A DNA stretch of 40,559 nucleotides. Source: Isosphaeraceae bacterium. GTDB lineage: Bacteria; Planctomycetota; Planctomycetia; Isosphaerales; Isosphaeraceae. The stretch spans positions 1 through 40,559 of the forward strand of contig JANXSX010000094.1 in assembly GCA_025356475.1 (NCBI GenBank), in the 5' to 3' direction. The notes beneath the pieces were generated by a model that made no database searches, was not told where the DNA came from, and worked only from the letters and a program-made list of their open reading frames with translations. Below, one piece after another: positions 24,759 to 34,146 of this stretch; positions within the stretch are counted from its first letter, which is position 1, and every line of letters begins with the position of its first letter. A program made the translations under genes and the position numbers.

Positions 24759-27281
24759 ATGACTCACCTGGAACTTTCCGTGTCGGGGATGACGTGCGGG
24801 CACTGCGTCGCAACGGTCAAGAAGGGACTCGAAGCGGTATCGGGGGTCAATTCAGTCGTTGTGGACCTGGCGCAAGGTCGCGCAACGATCGACGGCGACC
24901 AACTCGACGAGACTAAGCTTCGCGAGGCGATTGAGGTCGCTGGGTACCACTCAGGATCTGCCACAGATGGGCCGATTGCCCCGCCGATGCAGGTTTATTC
25001 CGTCGGGGGGCCCGGCCCCAATCGACTCGCAGTTCTTGCGTCTGTTCCCACTCCAGAACCGACCCCGGTTGACAAGCCGCCACCACCTCAACCTGTTGAA
25101 GAAGAGTGGAACCTGGCGATCGGCGGAATGCACTGCGCGAGCTGCGTGGGACGCGTCGAGAATGCTCTGGAAGGGGTGCCCGGGGTCTCGCAGGCAAGTG
25201 TGAATCTCGCGACGGAGCGGGCCAGTGTGACGGTTGATCCCTCGATCGTCCGCGAACCGGCACTTGAGGCAGCCGTGGCCCTGGCGGGTTATGAAGCGAG
25301 GCGTTCCGAGATCCTGCCCGGAGAAGGAGCCGAGTCGCTCCGCCAAGAGCGAGCGACGGCAATCGCCTTCTGGCGACGACGGCTTGCAGTCGGCGTGGTA
25401 CTGACGATCCCGCTGATTGTCCTCGGTTACGGGCCGATGCTCGCCCCAGGCTGGTTCGAACACAACGTCGTTGCTTGGACGATGTTCGTACTCGCGACCA
25501 TTGTGCAGATCTATCTCGGTTGGCCTTATGTTCTGGGAGCATGGCAACGTCTCCGTCAGTATTCCAGCAATATGGATACGTTGATCGCGCTCGGGACTTC
25601 GACCGCGTATGGATATAGTCTTGTCAAACTTCTCACAGGTCATGCACACGACGCCCACTTCTTCATGGATTCCGGCGTGATCCTGACCATGATCACCTTG
25701 GGGAAGTACCTGGAAGTTCGGTCGAAGGGCTCGGCGGGCGCGGCGATTGAGCGGTTGCTCGACCTTGCTCCCAAGACGGCCCGAGTGATCCGAGCCGGAG
25801 TCGAGAGCGATCTTCCACTCCACGAAGTCCAGCCGGGAGAGCGGATTCGCGTTCGGCCCGGCGAGTCGATCCCGGTCGATGGTGATGTCCTGGAAGGCTC
25901 TTCGTCGGTCGATGAGTCGATGCTCTCCGGTGAGCCGATTCCGGTGGAGAAGGGGCCTGGTGATCGGGTGGTCGGTGCGACCCGAAACGGCGATGGGACC
26001 TTGGTAATCGAAGCACGACGGCTGGGCAACGAATCGGCCCTGGAAGGGATCGTCCGACTGGTCCGAGACGCCCAAAGTTCGAAGGCGGGCGTTCAGCGAT
26101 TGGCCGACCGGATCGCATCGGTTTTCGTCCCGGTCGTTCTGGTCATTGCCGTCCTAACCCTTCTCTCCTGGGGTTTCCTTAAAGAGGATTGGAACTTCGC
26201 ATGTTTGAATGCGGCGGCAGTCTTGATCATTGCCTGTCCGTGTGCTCTCGGACTAGCGACCCCCATGGCGGTTGCCGTCGCGACAGGCCGAGGCGCAAAA
26301 GCTGGTCTTTTGATTCGCGATGCGTCGACTTATGAACGCATGGACCAACTTCGGGCCGTTGTGCTCGACAAGACGGGAACCGTGACCGAAGGCAAGCCGG
26401 TCGTCGTGGCTGTTCATCCCGAACCAGGTTGGGATCGGGATAACTTGTTGAAGTTTGCCGCAGGTGCAGAGTCGGCAAGTGAACACCCCCTGGCTCGTGC
26501 ATTCATGCCTTATCGTGACCAACGCGAAGTGACCGGGTTTCAGGCAGTTCGCGGACAAGGCGTGACCGCCAATGTGGGGGGGCGACTCGTCAAAGTCGGC
26601 TCATGGCAGTTCGTGGGCCATTCCACTCCTCAGCCCGATCTGGGACCCGCAGCGGCGGACCAACCCCACCTCTTCGTCACAATCGATGGGGAGCTGGCGG
26701 GCTCAGTCTCGTTGTCGGACCCGGTCAAGCCAAGCTCTCGCGAGGCGATTGGCTCCCTCCGAGCGCTCGGGGTTGAGGTGTTTCTCCTCACCGGAGACGC
26801 TTCCGCAGCCGGCAAGTCGGTCGCGAAGGAGGTGGGAATCGCGGACGATCACGTCGATTCCAGAGTCATGCCCGACGGCAAGGCCGCTCGGCTGTCCGCA
26901 CTGAGAACCCGACTCGGCGGTCGGGTCGCGATGGTCGGCGACGGCCTGAACGATGCTCCTGCCCTTGCCGCCGCCGATATTGGTATCGCCCTCGGAACCG
27001 GGACCGACCTGGCAAAGGCCGTGGCCGACGTGGTCATCATCGGCAGCGACCTTCGGGGAGTGCCCCGGGCTCTTCGGCTAGGCCGGGCCACCTTGCGAGC
27101 GATCCGCCAGAATCTGTTCTGGGCATTCGCCTACAACGCGGTTGGAATCCCGGTGGCAGCGCTCGGCTTCTTCGGCACCTATGGCCCGATGGTCGCGGCG
27201 CTGGCGATGTCGTTCAGTTCCGTGACCGTGATGATCCGGTCCGGAATGCTAGCAGGGGTTAATCTCGATCTCAAAACCTGA
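24759..27281 (+). CDS. copA: copper-exporting P1B-type ATPase with two metal-binding domains
   Basis: Pumps Cu+ out of the cytoplasm at the cost of ATP. The 840-aa chain has an N-terminal HMA domain with GMTCGHC (C13, C16), a Pro-rich linker, a second HMA with GGMHCASC (C126, C129), eight predicted membrane helices, the actuator motif SGEPIPV, the transport motif CPC (C493-P-C495), the phosphorylation motif DKTGT (D537), SEHPLA in the nucleotide domain, and [10 protein letters not shown] at the hinge. CPC plus two CxxC domains point to Cu+ or Ag+. AAGGAGG precedes the ATG by 5 bases, an unusually strong site. It starts 40 bp after the kinase gene; a TGTACAAT stretch at 24727-24734 may be its own promoter element. 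Ends 3 bp from a convergent gene. Confidence 0.95.
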   Translation: MTHLELSVSGMTCGHCVATVKKGLEAVSGVNSVVVDLAQGRATIDGDQLDETKLREAIEVAGYHSGSATDGPIAPPMQVYSVGGPGPNRLAVLASVPTPEPTPVDKPPPPQPVEEEWNLAIGGMHCASCVGRVENALEGVPGVSQASVNLATERASVTVDPSIVREPALEAAVALAGYEARRSEILPGEGAESLRQERATAIAFWRRRLAVGVVLTIPLIVLGYGPMLAPGWFEHNVVAWTMFVLATIVQIYLGWPYVLGAWQRLRQYSSNMDTLIALGTSTAYGYSLVKLLTGHAHDAHFFMDSGVILTMITLGKYLEVRSKGSAGAAIERLLDLAPKTARVIRAGVESDLPLHEVQPGERIRVRPGESIPVDGDVLEGSSSVDESMLSGEPIPVEKGPGDRVVGATRNGDGTLVIEARRLGNESALEGIVRLVRDAQSSKAGVQRLADRIASVFVPVVLVIAVLTLLSWGFLKEDWNFACLNAAAVLIIACPCALGLATPMAVAVATGRGAKAGLLIRDASTYERMDQLRAVVLDKTGTVTEGKPVVVAVHPEPGWDRDNLLKFAAGAESASEHPLARAFMPYRDQREVTGFQAVRGQGVTANVGGRLVKVGSWQFVGHSTPQPDLGPAAADQPHLFVTIDGELAGSVSLSDPVKPSSREAIGSLRALGVEVFLLTGDASAAGKSVAKEVGIADDHVDSRVMPDGKAARLSALRTRLGGRVAMVGDGLNDAPALAAADIGIALGTGTDLAKAVADVVIIGSDLRGVPRALRLGRATLRAIRQNLFWAFAYNAVGIPVAALGFFGTYGPMVAALAMSFSSVTVMIRSGMLAGVNLDLKT

Positions 27282-27284
27282 CCG

Positions 27285-28094
27285 TCAGAGATATCTCCAC
27301 TCCCCGGTCGCAACAACATAGAGGCCAAGCGTAAGATTCGCTACGGCATGGCTGATCACACAGGCTGAAACACTCTTGGTCTTCCAGACCAGCCATGCCC
27401 AGAGGAGACCGGTAATCAGCGCGGGGAGCCACTCGGGGTGCGAGGCGGCGAAGAGCCCCGACGTCGTCGCGACGGCAATCATGCTCGCCTTGCCGATCGC
27501 AACCTTCTTGAAATCTTGATCAATCACCCAGCGCCACATGAACGAACGCCAAAAGAGTTCTTCGATCAGTGGAACAAGTGCGACTAAACCAATGAATCTC
27601 ATGATCAGGTAGGCCACTTTCCCACCCGTGGAGTAGACTCCGGGATCGAACGCTGATCGACTCCCAGAGGCGCCGAATGGGGATGGGAACCATTTCATCG
27701 AAGCGGCCAGCTTGGTGACAGCGCCGTCGAGACCGGCGATTTCCAGCCCCTTGGTCACAACCAACTCCAGACCAACCCATTGAATCGTAACGAACAGCCC
27801 GAGCAAAATCGCGACAGCAAGCTCTTTGGGGCAGGGCAACGGCTTCAGATCAACCCAAGCCGCCCTGCTCATCCAGGCCACGATCGAGACGATAACGAGC
27901 TTAATTCCGTAGAGGATGGGATAATAGGTGGGGTGCGTTTTCTCACCATCCAGCGGTAACAGACCTTCGAACGCAGTGAGTACCATAAATGCAACCAACG
28001 GGGCCACATAAGGCAACCAGTCGAGGCTGGGGTCGGGAACTTTGGGAACGATGTCTTTCGGCGTTTCAGTCGCGGTCATTGGCAGGGCATCCAT
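27285..28094 (-). CDS. CPBP-family intramembrane metalloprotease (CAAX protease-related)
   Basis: A 269-aa integral membrane protein with about seven to eight helices. It carries the three CPBP/Rce1 glutamate-histidine motifs: EELFWR (E178, E179, R183), FAASHPEW (H219) and HAVAN (H249, N253), which form the active site in this family. The size and the block around WRSFMWRW resemble the CAAX protease-related proteins found with exosortase systems. A second ATG lies 5 codons in (28079). It converges on copA with a 3-bp gap and is divergent from the methyltransferase gene, whose start region overlaps its own. Whether it cleaves lipid-modified proteins or bacteriocin-like peptides cannot be told. 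Confidence 0.85.
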   Translation of the reverse strand: MDALPMTATETPKDIVPKVPDPSLDWLPYVAPLVAFMVLTAFEGLLPLDGEKTHPTYYPILYGIKLVIVSIVAWMSRAAWVDLKPLPCPKELAVAILLGLFVTIQWVGLELVVTKGLEIAGLDGAVTKLAASMKWFPSPFGASGSRSAFDPGVYSTGGKVAYLIMRFIGLVALVPLIEELFWRSFMWRWVIDQDFKKVAIGKASMIAVATTSGLFAASHPEWLPALITGLLWAWLVWKTKSVSACVISHAVANLTLGLYVVATGEWRYL

Positions 28095-28735
28095 CGTCGG
28101 GTAAGGAAAAGTTCATATCCGAGCCGAGCGCAAGCTCACTTTCCGTCAGCCCGTTTGGTCCGGAGTTGGACCACTATTGGGCTCGACTTAGCCCTACGGA
28201 ACGGGCCATGAAGCTCGATGCCGAGGGGCTGTACTCGCTGGCGATCCAGGCAGTTGCGATGCCAATTGCCGCACGAATCCCCGGCAAGATCGTGATCGAT
28301 GCCTTCTGTGGTTCGGGCGGATTCAGCATCGCGCTGGCTCGGGCCGGTAAACAGGTGATCGCAATCGACACGAATGCCGAACGACTGGCAATGGCTGAGT
28401 TTAACAGCACGCTCTGGGAATTGCCCAAGCCGATCCGTTTTATCCACGGTGATTCCCGGCAATGGATCCCCATCCTACCCGCAGACGCGGTCTTGCTCGA
28501 CCCCCCCTGGGGAGGGACTGATTACAAGACTCGTGGAGTCTTCCGGCTCGAAGATTTTGCCGTCGATGGCGCTCGACTGATTGAGAAGGGGCTGGCCAAC
28601 GCCCCTTTCGTGGCGCTGAGAGTGCCGGTAACTTTCGACATGGTCCAGCTCAAGGAGCTGCGGCTCCCCTACGAGGTCGAGGAGAACCGCTTCGAAGGCA
28701 AGCTTCTCCACAAAATGATCTACTTTGGGGGTTGA
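28079..28735 (+). CDS. TGS1-like class I methyltransferase
   Basis: Predicted SAM-dependent methyltransferase of the trimethylguanosine-synthase fold; eukaryotic members methylate RNA cap guanines, while bacterial substrates are unknown. It has the SAM-binding loop VIDAFCGSGGFSIAL, the acidic strand end AIDTNAERLAMA, and the catalytic DPPWGG. The conserved N-terminal part (ELDHYWARL through MKLDAEGLYSLA) starts well before the only good ATG (28208, preceded by GGAAC), so I extend it to the TTG at 28079, which overlaps the divergent protease gene. The real start is uncertain. Its last 16 bp overlap the convergent beta-propeller gene. Confidence 0.75.
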   Translation: MAGHPSSGKEKFISEPSASSLSVSPFGPELDHYWARLSPTERAMKLDAEGLYSLAIQAVAMPIAARIPGKIVIDAFCGSGGFSIALARAGKQVIAIDTNAERLAMAEFNSTLWELPKPIRFIHGDSRQWIPILPADAVLLDPPWGGTDYKTRGVFRLEDFAVDGARLIEKGLANAPFVALRVPVTFDMVQLKELRLPYEVEENRFEGKLLHKMIYFGG

Positions 28736-30084
28736 GTGGCCGTGGGGGGCAGGGCGGGGCCTGGCCTCCGGCTCACGAAGGCGATCAACTTGCCATCGGG
28801 CGACCAGGCGGGGTCGCGCTCGCAATCGGCAGCGTCCAGCAGGGGTCTGACGATCCCGCTCCCAAGTTCCAAGAGGAGAATCGTTCCCTCGGGGCGTCCC
28901 TTGATACCGCTGAATGCGACCCAGCCGCCGTCGGGACTGGGGCTGGCGTCGTCCTCGCGACGACGCCCGTTCGTCAGCCGAGCCACAACCCCTCGACCGT
29001 CGGTCGGTACGGTGTACAGGTCCCAGCGGTTGCCGCGATCACTCAAGAAGAGGACCTGTCCGGTCGTTCTCGACCAGTTCGGCTGGGTATCCAGGGCGGG
29101 GTCATCGGTCAGCCTCACCAGGCCAAGCCCGTCGACCGATCGGACGTAGATATCCCAGTTCTGCTCGCGGCGACCGACGAACGCCAACCGATCGTCGGTG
29201 ACTGCGTAGCGCGGCCAGATGCCGCGGGCGAGGACATCGACCTGACCGGCGCGTGGGCCAGTGAGTGTGACTGACTCGATCCGCTCATCGTTCCGGCCGG
29301 GATTGTTCCAATCCACTGCGTCCGCCGACCGACCGCTCGCCATGTAGGCGATCTTCGAACCATCGGCCGACCAGGTCGGTGCGACGCCGCCAGCCACAGC
29401 AATCGAAGGCCCGCCTGTAGCCGGAATGACCCGGATGATCGGGTCTCGACCGGTGGGGTCAAAGGCGGTGAAGGCCAGCAAGCTGCCGTCGGGGGACCAG
29501 GCTGGATAAGCTGCCCGGACGTAACCACCATCCGGGAGCGCGACCGCACCAAGGCCCTTACCGTCGGGACCGACCACGAACACGCCTGAGAGTTCGCCTC
29601 GATAAGGCATCGGCGGCGAGACGGGCCGGACCTGGGCAGGCTTGGTCACATCGGGTAAGACCATCCGGGTCAAACTCAACTGGTGGACCCGTTCGGAAAG
29701 GCCTGTCATCCGGTCGCGAGGGCGCTCCCGGACGAGAACGATGAGTCGATCGTCCTCAGGGTGGAACTGAATACTGACCGAGAGCGTCCCCGCGACGAAG
29801 TCGGCGGTTGACCAAGCAATCAGCCCGTTCGGTAGCGCATATCGAGGCCGTTCGACCTTGCCCGAGCCCCAGACTCGCTGATGGTCCTGACCGTCAAGCT
29901 CATAAGCGATTGCGATTGGATCGCCCGAAGCTCCCGCCGGACGGACTTCGAGTTCGGTCAATCGGCTCGGCCAATCGAACCCTCGATCGGCAACCTTCCA
30001 ACGTCCGATTGGGTCCGAACCATCGGCGAATTGTGTGAGAAACGCCAACCAGACGAGCCCACCGACTGACCACACCCGGAACAT
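28720..30084 (-). CDS. secreted TolB-like beta-propeller (PD40 repeat) protein
   Basis: A 454-aa exported protein. From the ATG at 30084 (AGGA 5 bases upstream) there is a signal peptide (about 1-20). The C-terminal half holds at least five PD40/WD40-like strands of the form xPxWSPDGxxLAF: AYPAWSPDGSLLAF, APTWSADGSKIAY, TQPNWSRTTGQVLF, DDASPSPDGGWVAF and RDPAWSPDGKLIAF. Such propellers bind proteins or sugars in the cell envelope. The N-terminal ~150 residues are beta-rich without a known motif. No Tol-Pal genes lie nearby, so a Tol role is not supported; the exact job is unknown. Confidence 0.8.
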   Translation of the reverse strand: MFRVWSVGGLVWLAFLTQFADGSDPIGRWKVADRGFDWPSRLTELEVRPAGASGDPIAIAYELDGQDHQRVWGSGKVERPRYALPNGLIAWSTADFVAGTLSVSIQFHPEDDRLIVLVRERPRDRMTGLSERVHQLSLTRMVLPDVTKPAQVRPVSPPMPYRGELSGVFVVGPDGKGLGAVALPDGGYVRAAYPAWSPDGSLLAFTAFDPTGRDPIIRVIPATGGPSIAVAGGVAPTWSADGSKIAYMASGRSADAVDWNNPGRNDERIESVTLTGPRAGQVDVLARGIWPRYAVTDDRLAFVGRREQNWDIYVRSVDGLGLVRLTDDPALDTQPNWSRTTGQVLFLSDRGNRWDLYTVPTDGRGVVARLTNGRRREDDASPSPDGGWVAFSGIKGRPEGTILLLELGSGIVRPLLDAADCERDPAWSPDGKLIAFVSRRPGPALPPTATQPPK

Positions 30085-30172
30085 GGTGATCCTGCCTTCG
30101 ATCCTGAGCAAGAAACGGATACGCAGGAGAATTCGTCGGAGGCTAGCAGATCTTGGGAGAACCCCCCGTCGC

Positions 30173-31603
30173 TCAAGCCAGGATCGACTTCACGACCTTG
30201 CCCGAGTTGACCGTGAGGCGTTCGTCGCGACCATCGCGGAGATAGGTCAGCCGGAGGTGATCCATACCCATCAAGTGCAAGATGGTGGCGTGGATATCGT
30301 GGACATGGACCTTGTCCTCAACCGCATTGAGACCGAACTCATCGGTAGCCCCGTAGGTGAGGCCTGGCTTGGTCCCCCCTCCCGCAAAGAACATGCTAAA
30401 GCCATAAGGGTTATGGTCGCGACCGTCGGTCCCCTCAGTCATGGGGGTCCGGCCGAACTCGCCTCCCCAGATGACCAAGGTGTCTTCGAGTAGGCCCCGC
30501 CTCTTGAGGTCGGTGATCAACCCGGCCACCGGCTGATCTGAGCGGGCACAGAGCTTGGTGTGGTTCCCTTCAAGGTCGCGGTGGGCATCCCACTGGCTCC
30601 CTGAGCCACAGTAGAGTTGAACGAACCGGACCCCGCGTTCAAGAAGTCGCCGCGAACGCAAACACATGGCACCAAAATCTTTGCAGCGATCGTCGTCCAT
30701 TCCGTACAGGGTTTTCGTCTCGGGTGTTTCGTGCGAGAGATCGACCGCCTCGGGAGCGTGCGACTGCATGCGATAGGCCAGCTCGTACGCGGCGATCCGG
30801 GCGGCAAGGCGGGTGTCATCGCTCCGAGAGTCGGCATGCATCCGGTCGAAGTCGGCGATCAGGTCGAGCTTGGCCCGCTGCTGGCGATCTGTGACGCTTC
30901 CTGGCGGGGCGAGGTGCAAGATCGGTGGGCCAGAGTTGCGGAAAGGAGTTCCCTGAAAGGTCGCTGGGAGCCAGGCGTTGCCCCAGTTGCGAGGCCCACC
31001 GATCGGCTCGGCCGCATCGTTCATGACCACGAACGCGGGGAGGTCTTGGTTCTCGGTCCCAAGCCCATAAGTGACCCACGCGCCCAGGCTGGGGCGACCG
31101 GCCAGGATGCTCCCTGTATTCATCTGGCAGACGCTACCGACATGGTTCACCCCATCGGCATGGCATGACCTGACGAGCGTGATGTCATCGGCAATCTTGG
31201 CAATGTGGGGGTACCAGTCCGAGACCCAAGTGCCACTTTCACCCTGTTGGGCAAACTTGCGTTTCGACGCGAATAGGTTGTTGCCGCCGACCCCCATCGG
31301 AGTGAAGACCTTGCCAAAGCTGGCCGGTAGCGGCTTGCCTGCGTGTTTGGTTAGCTCGGGCTTAGGGTCGAACAGATCGATATGGCTCGGCCCCCCTTCC
31401 ATAAACAGGAAGATGCAGCGTTTGGCCTTGGGGGCAAAATGGGGCGGCCTGGGCGAGAGAGGTGAGAGCGGATCGATGTCGGGTGCGGCCGCCCGAGAGT
31501 CCCCACTCATCATTGAGGAAAGCGCAATTCCACCGAAACCGAGACCAGCCTTCTGAAGGAAGTCTCGCCGGGAGGTGACCCATTCAGTATGCGGAATCGG
31601 CAT
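30173..31603 (-). CDS. DUF1501 protein (Tat-exported, sulfatase-like fold)
   Basis: A 476-aa protein of a family abundant in planctomycetes. The N-terminus has the twin-arginine signal SRRDFLQKAGLGFGG followed by a hydrophobic run and ARAAAP-type end, so it is folded before export. Family blocks include KRCIFLFMEGGPSHIDLFDPK, VNHVGSVCQMNTGS, RFVQLYCGSGSQWDAHRD and VIWGGEFGRTPM, which resemble metal-binding parts of alkaline-phosphatase-like enzymes. Upstream on the same strand lies a DUF1549/DUF1553 gene, its usual partner; the 131-bp gap allows one operon. The family is thought to serve polymer breakdown at the cell surface, but no activity is established here. Confidence 0.9.
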   Translation of the reverse strand: MPIPHTEWVTSRRDFLQKAGLGFGGIALSSMMSGDSRAAAPDIDPLSPLSPRPPHFAPKAKRCIFLFMEGGPSHIDLFDPKPELTKHAGKPLPASFGKVFTPMGVGGNNLFASKRKFAQQGESGTWVSDWYPHIAKIADDITLVRSCHADGVNHVGSVCQMNTGSILAGRPSLGAWVTYGLGTENQDLPAFVVMNDAAEPIGGPRNWGNAWLPATFQGTPFRNSGPPILHLAPPGSVTDRQQRAKLDLIADFDRMHADSRSDDTRLAARIAAYELAYRMQSHAPEAVDLSHETPETKTLYGMDDDRCKDFGAMCLRSRRLLERGVRFVQLYCGSGSQWDAHRDLEGNHTKLCARSDQPVAGLITDLKRRGLLEDTLVIWGGEFGRTPMTEGTDGRDHNPYGFSMFFAGGGTKPGLTYGATDEFGLNAVEDKVHVHDIHATILHLMGMDHLRLTYLRDGRDERLTVNSGKVVKSILA

Positions 31604-31734
31604 GGGATGCCTTCAAGTTTTAGGTCCGGGAGGAGGGAATCAGAGCCGTTCCAACTTCGTCGGGTATCGTCTCGTCGTGAAAATGAGGACGAGCGTAACG
31701 AGGACTCGCCAGGCGCATATCCCTCTCGCCGCGA

Positions 31735-33951
31735 TTAATCCACAAACACGAACTCGTTCAAGTTGAGCAAGACGTGGCAGAAATCCACCAGGGCCGCTCC
31801 CTGCGTCGGGTCGTAGCCGTCGGGTAGCGGGCTTGGCAAGCTCGGGGCTTTGCCAGAGAGCAGGGCGGGTTGCTCTTCCAGGAAGGTGACCGCTCGCGTT
31901 CGCTCGATCTCGGACGGTTGCCGTCCCAGAGCGAGTCGATAGGCTTGTGTCACCAGCGCTTTGGGATCGTTGCGATCGGTCACTGTCAGCACACGACCCG
32001 CCATCGCCTTGGCCTGGTCGAGGACCAGGTCCGAGTTGAGCAGCATCAGAGCCTGGGGAGCATTCACCGAGATGTTTCGCTCGGGACAGGTCACGTTGCT
32101 ATCGGGAGCGTCGAAGGCATCGAAGAGCGGATACTTGAGGTTACGACGGACAAAGACATAGAGGCTCCGCCGGTTGCGGTCGGAAGCTTTTGCGGACCGG
32201 ACCCAACCGCCTCGGGTCTCCATGCCTGGTGGCAGGTCGGGGAAGACACTCGGCCCACCAACCGCCGTGTTCAACTCGCCGCTTGAGGCGAGTAGGGCGT
32301 CACGCACCGCTTCGCCTTCGAGTCGATGCCGGGGCATCCGACTAAAGAGGGCGTTCTCGGGGTCGTCCTCGATCGTCTTCGCAGAGGCGGTACTGGCCTG
32401 TTGATAAGTGGAACTGGTCACCATCAGCCGGTGCATCGCCTTGAGACTCCACCCTTGGCGGATGAGCTCCGTTGCAAGCCAGTCGAGAAGCTCGGGATGG
32501 CTGGGAGGGCTCCCTTGCGTTCCGAAATCGCTCGGCGTCGCGACGATCCCACGACCGAAATGGCCTTGCCAGAGGCGGTTGACGATCACCCGGGCGGTGA
32601 GCGGATTCTTCGAGTCGGTCAGCCAGTTTGCCAACGCCGTTCGCCGTCCCGAGGTCGGGCCAGTGGAGTCTGTCCACTCCGAACGGCCTGCGATTACCGA
32701 GAGGAAGCCGGGCTCGACCTCTTCGCCGGGATTGTAGAAATTCCCCTTACGCATCAAGCGAACGACAGGGGCATTCGGCCCCATATCGACCATACCCGTG
32801 GCGACCGGGAGCGGGCTCGGAGCCTGGGCTTCGAGCCCCTTCATTACCGAGGAACGAGCATCCCAAACCAACTTGTCGGCGGGGACCATTGCCGATCGCA
32901 TGGCCTTGGCGTCGACCGTCATCGACTTGGCGTGCTTCTTGAGAAGGTCCTCCTGAAAAGCCGACCGCTCTTCAGGCTTGGTCTCGAACGCATCGAGAAC
33001 CTCCTTGGGGAGTTTAGCGAGCTTGTCCTTCAACAAGCTGGCGACGTATGGCTGTTCGACAGTCGCGATCGCGGCCTGAGCCCGACGCATGGTCGCCTGG
33101 TGTTCAACCTCGATCGTTGCCTGGATCGCCTTTTGTGCAGAGCTTGCGAGTGGGAAGTTGTCGAGCGGGGCAAACGAGCCAAACAGGGCTTCGAACCGGT
33201 AATAATCTTTCTGGCTGAGCGGGTCATACTTATGGTCGTGGCAACGGGCACACGCCAAGGTCAGACCAAGGAAAACCGACGCTGTGGTGTCGGTGACATC
33301 CTCCAGCATGAGCTGACGATTCTGGCCAGGGATCTTATTGTTGTCCTCAAACGGGAAGTGCCGATTGAAGGCGGTCGCGATGAAGGCGTCTGGATCTTCA
33401 GGAGCGATCTCGTCGCCGGCGAGCTGGAGGCCGACGAACTTGTCGTAAGGCAGATCCTGGTTGAGCGCTTTGACCACCCAATCGCGGTAACGCCAAGCGT
33501 TGGGGCGAGTTACGTCTGCTTTGAAACCATCGCTCTCAGCGAACCGAGCGAGGTCGAGCCATTGTCTCGCCCACCGCTCTCCGTAGGACGGACTGGCCAG
33601 CAAGCGGTCGACCACGTGCTCGATAGCCGCAGGCGAGGAGTCGCTCAGGAAGGCATCAACCTCGTGAAGCGTCGGGGGGAGGCCCGTGAGGTCAAATGTC
33701 AGGCGGCGAATCAAGGCCACCTTCTCCACTGGGGGAGTGGGCGCGAGTTTGAAGGACTCCAAACTCTGCAAGATGAACGCGTCAATCGGGTTACGAACCC
33801 AGGATCCTTGTCCTACCTGAGGAACCGTGGGACGCTTGGGTGCAACGAAGGCCCAGTGTTGTTTCTGCTCGGCAGTCCAGGTCGGTTCAGGCGCATCGGC
33901 AGCGATCAAACCCAACGCGCACACCAGAAGAGCGAGACAGGCCAGTCGCAT
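31735..33951 (-). CDS. DUF1549 and DUF1553 (PSCyt2/PSD1) protein
   Basis: A 738-aa exported protein of the planctomycete PSCyt2/PSD1 type. From the ATG at 33951 (GAGGG 7 bases upstream) a signal peptide (about 1-18, ending IAAD) is followed directly by DUF1549 (WVRNPIDAFILQSLE through ARFAESDGFKAD and CARCHDHKYDPLSQKDYY) and then DUF1553 (RRTALANWLTDSKNPLTAR, RLWQGHFGRGIVATPSDFG, then NRRSLYVFVRRN). The N-terminal cytochrome c domain seen in larger members is absent, though CARCHDHK retains one CxxCH. It precedes the DUF1501 gene, the usual pairing. Function is not established; surface polymer use is the usual guess. Confidence 0.9.
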   Translation of the reverse strand: MRLACLALLVCALGLIAADAPEPTWTAEQKQHWAFVAPKRPTVPQVGQGSWVRNPIDAFILQSLESFKLAPTPPVEKVALIRRLTFDLTGLPPTLHEVDAFLSDSSPAAIEHVVDRLLASPSYGERWARQWLDLARFAESDGFKADVTRPNAWRYRDWVVKALNQDLPYDKFVGLQLAGDEIAPEDPDAFIATAFNRHFPFEDNNKIPGQNRQLMLEDVTDTTASVFLGLTLACARCHDHKYDPLSQKDYYRFEALFGSFAPLDNFPLASSAQKAIQATIEVEHQATMRRAQAAIATVEQPYVASLLKDKLAKLPKEVLDAFETKPEERSAFQEDLLKKHAKSMTVDAKAMRSAMVPADKLVWDARSSVMKGLEAQAPSPLPVATGMVDMGPNAPVVRLMRKGNFYNPGEEVEPGFLSVIAGRSEWTDSTGPTSGRRTALANWLTDSKNPLTARVIVNRLWQGHFGRGIVATPSDFGTQGSPPSHPELLDWLATELIRQGWSLKAMHRLMVTSSTYQQASTASAKTIEDDPENALFSRMPRHRLEGEAVRDALLASSGELNTAVGGPSVFPDLPPGMETRGGWVRSAKASDRNRRSLYVFVRRNLKYPLFDAFDAPDSNVTCPERNISVNAPQALMLLNSDLVLDQAKAMAGRVLTVTDRNDPKALVTQAYRLALGRQPSEIERTRAVTFLEEQPALLSGKAPSLPSPLPDGYDPTQGAALVDFCHVLLNLNEFVFVD

Positions 33952-34054
33952 AGGACATCCCTCGCAGAGCACGGGCAATCGATTTCGTCTACGTTGTCTA
34001 ACGATAGTTTAATCGACCGATCCGTCGAATGCCAGTGGGAATGCACTCTTGATT

Positions 34055-34100
34055 TCGAAAAAGATAGAGCCCGAAGTCGTCTTAGGACGACCCCGGGCTC
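34055..34100 (-). terminator. strong terminator of the lipoprotein-DUF1559 operon
   Basis: GAGCCCG (34067-34073) pairs with CGGGCTC (34094-34100), and GTCGTC/GACGAC extends the stem inside a 2-base internal loop. On the minus strand it is followed by a TATCTTTTTC run. It lies 47 bp after the DUF1559 stop. Confidence 0.85.
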
Positions 34101-34146
34101 GTTGTGTCAGCTCAGCCGACCGTTCGCGTGGCGACTCGTTCGTCGC

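Noticed and set aside
24951-26075. 374-codon frame antisense to copA
   Set aside because: Shadow of the copper ATPase; no family features.
28720-30084. TolB of the Tol-Pal system
   Set aside because: PD40 repeats alone do not prove it; no TolQ, TolR, TolA or Pal gene is nearby and the N-terminal domain does not look like TolB.
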